Assembly: GCA_030145015.1 (NCBI GenBank)
Contig: JAQYWI010000108.1
Span: forward strand, 1 to 18,480
Source of the DNA: Desulfobacterales bacterium
Lineage (GTDB): Bacteria; Desulfobacterota; Desulfobacteria; Desulfobacterales; JAHEIW01
DNA: 18,480 nucleotides
Direction: 5' to 3'
Shown here: positions 14,678-18,480 of the stretch, in pieces
Position numbering within the stretch: the first letter of the stretch is position 1
Layout: the number at the start of each line of letters is the position of its first letter
The notes under the pieces: model-generated
Seen by the model: the letters and a program-made list of their open reading frames with translations, nothing else
Databases searched by the model: none
What the model was told of the DNA's origin: nothing
Program-made: the position numbers and the translations under genes

Positions 14678-15910
14678 ATGTCATTTGATGAGAATAAAGA
14701 TAATAAATTCAATCGCCGCGACTTTCTAAAAAAGGCTGCGGCCATCGGATTGGGGGCTACAGTGGGTGGTACCGCTCTCGGGCGGCCCCATCAGGCTTCA
14801 GCCCAGATCGCCCTTCCTAAGGCGCCGATGCCCCGTAGGCCCTTCGGCCGCTCGGGCATAAAGGTCTCTACACTTTCACTTGGTGGGATGTTTGACATAT
14901 TGAACAATCGGTTAATGCTCGCCAAAGCGCTTGAGTGGGGGATCGACTATTGGGATACTGCTGAAGGGTATGGCGGGGGCCGAAGTGAAGAAGGCATCGG
15001 CCGTTGGTTCGCTCGAAATCCCGATACCCGCAAGCAAGTGTTTCTGGTGAGCAAGCTTTCACTAAGAAGAGGTACCGATTTTACGCCCCGGCTTGAAGCG
15101 TGCCTGAAACGGCTGCATACCGATTACATTGACCTGCTTTTCGTGCATGGCATCAGAGGCATTGATGATGTGGACCCTCGTCTGGAATCCTGGTCCCAGG
15201 CCATGAAAAAGGCCGGTAAGTTGAGGTTGTTCGGCTTTAGCACACATTCCAACATGCAAGACTGCCTTGAGGGGGCCGCACGGCTGCCGTGGATAGACGG
15301 CATTATGTTTACTTACAACTACCGCCTGATGCACGAGCCCCGCATGAAAGCGGCGGTTGAGGCCTGCTACCGAGCCGGTATCGGTCTCACAGCCATGAAG
15401 ACCCAGGGTGGCGGTCCGGTCAAGAGCGATTCCGAGTCTGAGATAGAGATGGCAGGCCGTTTTATGCAGAAAGGATTTACCCACCATCAGGCAAAGCTAA
15501 TGGCCGTTTGGGAAGATAAACGTATCGCCTGCATCTGCTCGCAGATGCCCAATCTCACCATTATGGCAACCAACGCGGCGGCGGCAGTCGATCAAACCCG
15601 CCTTTCACAGTCCGATCGTACCTTGTTGGCCCGATACGATCGGGAAACCTGCAGCGACTATTGTGCCGGATGCGGCCGTCTCTGTTCAGAGGCGCTTGGC
15701 AAAAACGTGCCGATAAACGATGTCATGCGCTGTCTCATGTACGTTCATTCCTACCAGGATTTGATGCTGGCACGTTACACCTTCAGAACGTTGCCGACTG
15801 AAACAAGGGCGCTTTTGGCTCAGTTAGACTTCAGCGAGGCGGAACGGTCGTGCCCTCGAAACTTGCCGATCGGACGGATGATGGAAGAAGCGACGAACCT
15901 TTTAGCCTGA
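14678..15910 (+). CDS. Tat-exported aldo/keto reductase with C-terminal Cys cluster
   Basis: A 410-residue protein with a twin-arginine signal (NRRDFLKKA, Arg13-Arg14, hydrophobic stretch AAIGLGATVGGTALG, cleavage near ASA, residue 42). It is followed by an aldo/keto reductase TIM barrel. The catalytic tetrad is visible as Asp93 and Tyr98 (YWDTAEGYG), Lys126 (VSKLS) and His157 (LFVHG). After the barrel, CSDYCAGCGRLC (Cys325, 329, 332, 336; C-x3-C-x2-C-x3-C) resembles the Fe-S-type cluster in the C-terminal domain of a subset of bacterial aldo/keto reductases. It probably enters the periplasm folded with cofactor. GAGG about 10 bases upstream supports ATG 14678. It lies between the unknown exported protein and a dienelactone hydrolase-like gene on the same strand. 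The substrate is unknown. Confidence 0.87.
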   Translation: MSFDENKDNKFNRRDFLKKAAAIGLGATVGGTALGRPHQASAQIALPKAPMPRRPFGRSGIKVSTLSLGGMFDILNNRLMLAKALEWGIDYWDTAEGYGGGRSEEGIGRWFARNPDTRKQVFLVSKLSLRRGTDFTPRLEACLKRLHTDYIDLLFVHGIRGIDDVDPRLESWSQAMKKAGKLRLFGFSTHSNMQDCLEGAARLPWIDGIMFTYNYRLMHEPRMKAAVEACYRAGIGLTAMKTQGGGPVKSDSESEIEMAGRFMQKGFTHHQAKLMAVWEDKRIACICSQMPNLTIMATNAAAAVDQTRLSQSDRTLLARYDRETCSDYCAGCGRLCSEALGKNVPINDVMRCLMYVHSYQDLMLARYTFRTLPTETRALLAQLDFSEAERSCPRNLPIGRMMEEATNLLA

Positions 15911-15980
15911 CCGAGACATCGCCTTCGAGACCGAGCCGATTTCGCATGGGTAAACACTGTATTCATTAGGGAGGAGAAAA

Positions 15981-16844
15981 ATGGACAAAAAATTGCTTGA
16001 TTTGTATGACCGCTATATCGAGGGAGCTATCAATCGTCGAGCATTTCTGAGAAAGCTGACAGTTCTTGCTGGCAGTACGACAGCAGCCTGGGCTTTGCTG
16101 TCCCTATTGGAAAAAGACCAGGGAAGGGCCGAAATAGTGCCCGCAGATGATTCGCGCCTTGATGCCAAACATGTCAGCTACTCCGGGACAACGGGCGATA
16201 TCAAGGCTTATTGGGCCAAACCTAAAGGCGATGTCAAATTGCCCGGTGTCGTTGTTATTCACGAAAACAAAGGGTTGGACCCGCACATCGAAGATGTGGC
16301 CAGACGAGTTGCCTTGGAAGGATTTCTGGCTATGGCCCCGGATGCTTTGACGCCATTAGGGGGTACCCCAAAGGATAAATCAGACGCGGCGCAAATGATA
16401 AAAAAGCTGGATCAAAAGCAGAACCTGGGCAATTTTCTTGCAGCGGTTCAATACCTTGACTCCGACCCTATGTGCACGGGAAAAGTCGGGGTGGTCGGTT
16501 TCTGTTGGGGCGGAACCATGGCCAATCAACTGGCGGTCCACTCACAAAAAGTGGATGCAGCCGTCCCCTATTACGGCGGTCAGCCCGCTGCTGAGGACGT
16601 GCCCAAGATTAAGGCATTCTTGTTATTGCACTATGCCGGCCTGGATGAAAGGGTAAACAAGGGGATTCCAGCATACGAATCCGCCTTGAAGGCGGCCGGA
16701 GTTAATTATCAGATTTACATGTATGAAGATGCCAAACACGCCTTCAACAATGATACACGCCTTGAACGGTATAACAAGGAGGCAGCCGAGCTGGCTTGGC
16801 AAAGAACGATCTACTTTTTCAAGGAAAAACTAAAAACGCCCTAA
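15981..16844 (+). CDS. Dienelactone hydrolase family protein with Tat-like N terminus
   Basis: A 287-residue alpha/beta-hydrolase of the dienelactone hydrolase family. The nucleophile elbow GFCWGG carries Cys175, with Asp222 (AGLDERVN) and His253 (AKHAFNN) completing the Cys-Asp-His triad; the HENKG segment holds Glu95, the residue that primes the cysteine in this family. The N terminus has NRRAFLRKL (Arg19-Arg20) followed by a hydrophobic stretch, which looks like a twin-arginine signal or membrane anchor. Such domains occur in exported members of this family. GGGAGGAG seven bases upstream fixes ATG 15981. It lies 70 bases after the aldo/keto reductase gene and is probably co-transcribed with it. 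The preferred ester or lactone cannot be told. Confidence 0.87.
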   Translation: MDKKLLDLYDRYIEGAINRRAFLRKLTVLAGSTTAAWALLSLLEKDQGRAEIVPADDSRLDAKHVSYSGTTGDIKAYWAKPKGDVKLPGVVVIHENKGLDPHIEDVARRVALEGFLAMAPDALTPLGGTPKDKSDAAQMIKKLDQKQNLGNFLAAVQYLDSDPMCTGKVGVVGFCWGGTMANQLAVHSQKVDAAVPYYGGQPAAEDVPKIKAFLLLHYAGLDERVNKGIPAYESALKAAGVNYQIYMYEDAKHAFNNDTRLERYNKEAAELAWQRTIYFFKEKLKTP

Positions 16845-16848
16845 GACT

Positions 16849-16919
16849 GGGCTGCTTAGCGGCCCGGCCCTTGAAATGATTTAAAGAGAGATCATTAGGC
16901 GAGCCTGCCCTATTTCAAG
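16849..16919. terminator. Stem-loops between convergent genes
   Basis: GGGCTGC-TTA-GCGGCCC (16849-16865) is a compact GC-rich hairpin with one G-T pair, just after the hydrolase stop. Next, CTTGAAAT (16870-16877) pairs with ATTTCAAG (16912-16919) around a nested ATGAT/ATCAT stem. The gap is shared by two converging genes, so these may end transcription from both sides. No strong U-run is present. Confidence 0.4.
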
Positions 16920-18168
16920 CTTCGTCGAAAAGTCGTTTACCCAGACAGCACTTTTTATACTTGCGACCACTGCCGCAAGGACATGGATTGTTCCTACCTA
17001 CTTTGTAGTCGACGCTTTCGGTCTGTGGCTGCGATCTATTGTGCTGTAAAAATGACAACGAATCAAGAAAAGGCTTGCAGTGGGTGAAGAAACGTTTAAA
17101 GCCGGCACACAGGTAGTTCAAGCCGGGCTCACCATCTGGGGTAACAATAAAGCGGTCTTTGGGACAGCCACCATTGCATATGAGCCGAACCTCGCAAAAC
17201 TGACAATAATGGGGTAATGTCTTTTCTTTAGCCATTCCAAAAGCCTGTTGAACCGGGCTATCAAGGAGTTCGCCCAGGTGGTTTTCGCGGATGTTCCCCA
17301 GGCGGTATTCCTTATCTACGAAATGGTCGCAGGAGTAAAAATCCCCATTACGTTCGATGACCGGAACATCGCCGCAGGTTGGTCTGAATATGCAAACAGC
17401 TGGTTTCAGGCCGAAGGCGGTCCGCGTTGCCTCTTCGAATATTTCCACTTTAATTTGGCCTATGTCCCGCCTTTTCCACTCATCGAAAATCGTACAAAGA
17501 AAACCTCCGAATTCCTCGGCCGGCACACTGTCCGGACTGACGGCTATCGGCGACTGCGGCTGTTGTAACACCAGTGGGAGCAGGCTGAGATGTTCAGCAC
17601 CAATTCGTTTGAAAAATTGATATAACCGTTCCGGCTGCCTAACGCTCTGGGCAGTGACCACGCAAAGGATGTCAGTTTGAATTCCGTGGATCTGCAGCAG
17701 ATCGAATCCCCGCATTACCCGATCATATGTCTGTTGGCCCCCTTTTGCGCGTCGATGCAGGTCATGAATATCTTCGGGTCCGTCCAGACTGAGCCCGACA
17801 GTGAAATGTTCTTCCGCCAGAAAACGGCACCAGTTTTCATCCAGAAGCGTCCCGTTGGTTTGGATCCCATTGAGGATTCGCCGTCCATGGGGTCGATATT
17901 TGCGCTGGAGCGTGACGATGCCTCGAAAATATTCGAGGCCAAGGATCGTTGGCTCGCCGCCATGCCACGAAAAGCGAATTACCTCGGCCGGGGAAGCTTC
18001 GATATGTTGACGAATATAACTTTCGAGCATATCCGCGGACATTCGCACAGTCTCGGTCTCAGCATACAAAGATCCCTTGGAAAGGTAGTAACAATAGTCG
18101 CAGGAAAGGTTGCAGGCGGAACCGCCCGGCTTGACGAAAACCTGGAAATCACGAGATGCCTTAGCCAT
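16915..18168 (-). CDS. Anaerobic sulfatase-maturase-like radical SAM/SPASM protein with SEC-C motif
   Basis: A 417-residue radical SAM enzyme. [11 protein letters not shown] holds the CX3CX2C cluster (Cys19, Cys23, Cys26). It is followed by [23 protein letters not shown], then a SPASM region with clustered cysteines ([39 protein letters not shown]) that binds auxiliary Fe-S clusters. This order is that of anaerobic sulfatase-maturating enzymes, which make formylglycine from Cys or Ser in sulfatases. The C terminus adds a SEC-C zinc motif, [19 protein letters not shown] (390-408), also found on SecA and varied proteins. No sulfatase is in the window. It converges on the aldo/keto reductase cluster. 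A different peptide-modifying target cannot be excluded. Confidence 0.85.
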   Translation of the reverse strand: MAKASRDFQVFVKPGGSACNLSCDYCYYLSKGSLYAETETVRMSADMLESYIRQHIEASPAEVIRFSWHGGEPTILGLEYFRGIVTLQRKYRPHGRRILNGIQTNGTLLDENWCRFLAEEHFTVGLSLDGPEDIHDLHRRAKGGQQTYDRVMRGFDLLQIHGIQTDILCVVTAQSVRQPERLYQFFKRIGAEHLSLLPLVLQQPQSPIAVSPDSVPAEEFGGFLCTIFDEWKRRDIGQIKVEIFEEATRTAFGLKPAVCIFRPTCGDVPVIERNGDFYSCDHFVDKEYRLGNIRENHLGELLDSPVQQAFGMAKEKTLPHYCQFCEVRLICNGGCPKDRFIVTPDGEPGLNYLCAGFKRFFTHCKPFLDSLSFLQHNRSQPQTESVDYKVGRNNPCPCGSGRKYKKCCLGKRLFDEA

Positions 18169-18197
18169 AAATTATACATCATCCTAATAGGAAAGCA

Positions 18198-18398
18198 TTA
18201 AACTGGATTTTGCCATAAATTCAGCTTTGCTAAAAGTACATATTTCAAATAAATATCGCAAGGGTTTTTGGATGATGTTAAGATATAGTCCGACACAGGA
18301 AAATTATGCCTCATTCGTAGCTGACGAATTTGCAGATTAGTCATAGCGAATATACACTTTTTCCAGCCAATATTTTTGTTAGACTTCGTGATAATCAT
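18198..18398 (-). CDS. Possible small protein gene upstream of the radical SAM gene
   Basis: A 66-codon frame with GGGAGGT ten bases before its ATG, which ends 29 bases upstream of the radical SAM gene on the same strand. The product is basic (SNKNIGWKKC, RQLRMRH) with two cysteines, no signal peptide, no CxPxR sulfatase motif and no recognised family. The AT-rich composition means it may be a chance frame; the ribosome-binding site is the main argument in favour. Confidence 0.3.
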   Translation of the reverse strand: MIITKSNKNIGWKKCIFAMTNLQIRQLRMRHNFPVSDYILTSSKNPCDIYLKYVLLAKLNLWQNPV

Positions 18399-18445
18399 TT
18401 AAAAGGCACCTCCCATCGCAAAAGGTTTTGCAATTTGTTATAGGC

Positions 18446-18467
18446 GGGTTAAGCGCAATAATAACCC
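18446..18467. repeat. Hairpin near the right edge
   Basis: GGGTTA and TAACCC form a perfect 6-bp stem around a 10-base loop (AGCGCAATAA). There is no adjoining U-run; it could be a weak terminator or part of an upstream control region. The last bases, AAAAGGA, resemble a ribosome-binding site for a plus-strand gene off the right edge, but this cannot be judged here. Confidence 0.3.
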
Positions 18468-18480
18468 CCAAACAAAAGGA

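Overview
The window looks like a chromosomal stretch of a Gram-negative anaerobe, most likely a member of the Desulfobacterota (Desulfobacterales-like). The grounds are an acylating aldehyde dehydrogenase, a radical-SAM sulfatase-maturase, twin-arginine and Sec-exported proteins, moderate GC genes separated by AT-rich gaps, and intergenic inverted-repeat elements. The taxonomic call is an inference: there is no rRNA or other marker gene here. I saw no tRNA, rRNA, CRISPR array, intact transposase or prophage gene.

Left part, minus strand (about 6850 down to 196). A long gene run reads: a pair of overlapping, divergent citrate-synthase/citryl-CoA-lyase-fold proteins (6666-5767 and 5779-4700), a PhnW-type class V aminotransferase (4498-3365), a SauS/EutE-type CoA-acylating aldehyde dehydrogenase (3114-1726), then a HAD hydrolase (1484-762) overlapping a Nudix ADP-sugar pyrophosphatase (762-196). 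The first four genes look like a pathway: amine to aldehyde to acyl-CoA to C-C bond formation or cleavage, possibly with a 2-carbon phosphonate or sulfonate. This is the best candidate for something undescribed. The two citrate-synthase-like proteins have each lost a different subset of the expected catalytic residues. Each of the three larger gaps inside this run holds a different family of inverted-repeat element built from short tandem units. A promoter and a strong ribosome-binding site at positions 5-93 point to another minus-strand gene just off the left edge.

Middle part. A minus-strand set (9242 down to 6905) encodes a HAD-IIB sugar-phosphatase-like protein, an HD-domain phosphohydrolase and an EamA/DMT membrane transporter. 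Divergent from it, on the plus strand, are a DHH-family phosphoesterase (9489-10703) and a mevalonate-kinase-like GHMP kinase (10745-11683).

Right part. A minus-strand exported HtrA-like protein with PDZ domain appears to be a pseudoprotease (His and Asp of the triad replaced). A long AT-rich divergent gap with two adjacent tandem-repeat blocks (13292-13359) separates it from a plus-strand cell-envelope cluster: an exported protein of unknown function, a Tat-exported aldo/keto reductase with a C-terminal Cys cluster, and a dienelactone-hydrolase-family protein with a Tat-like N terminus. Convergent to these is a minus-strand anaerobic sulfatase-maturase-like radical SAM/SPASM protein carrying a C-terminal SEC-C zinc motif, preceded by a possible 66-residue small gene.

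All family assignments are from reading the translated sequence and recalled family motifs; no database search was run.
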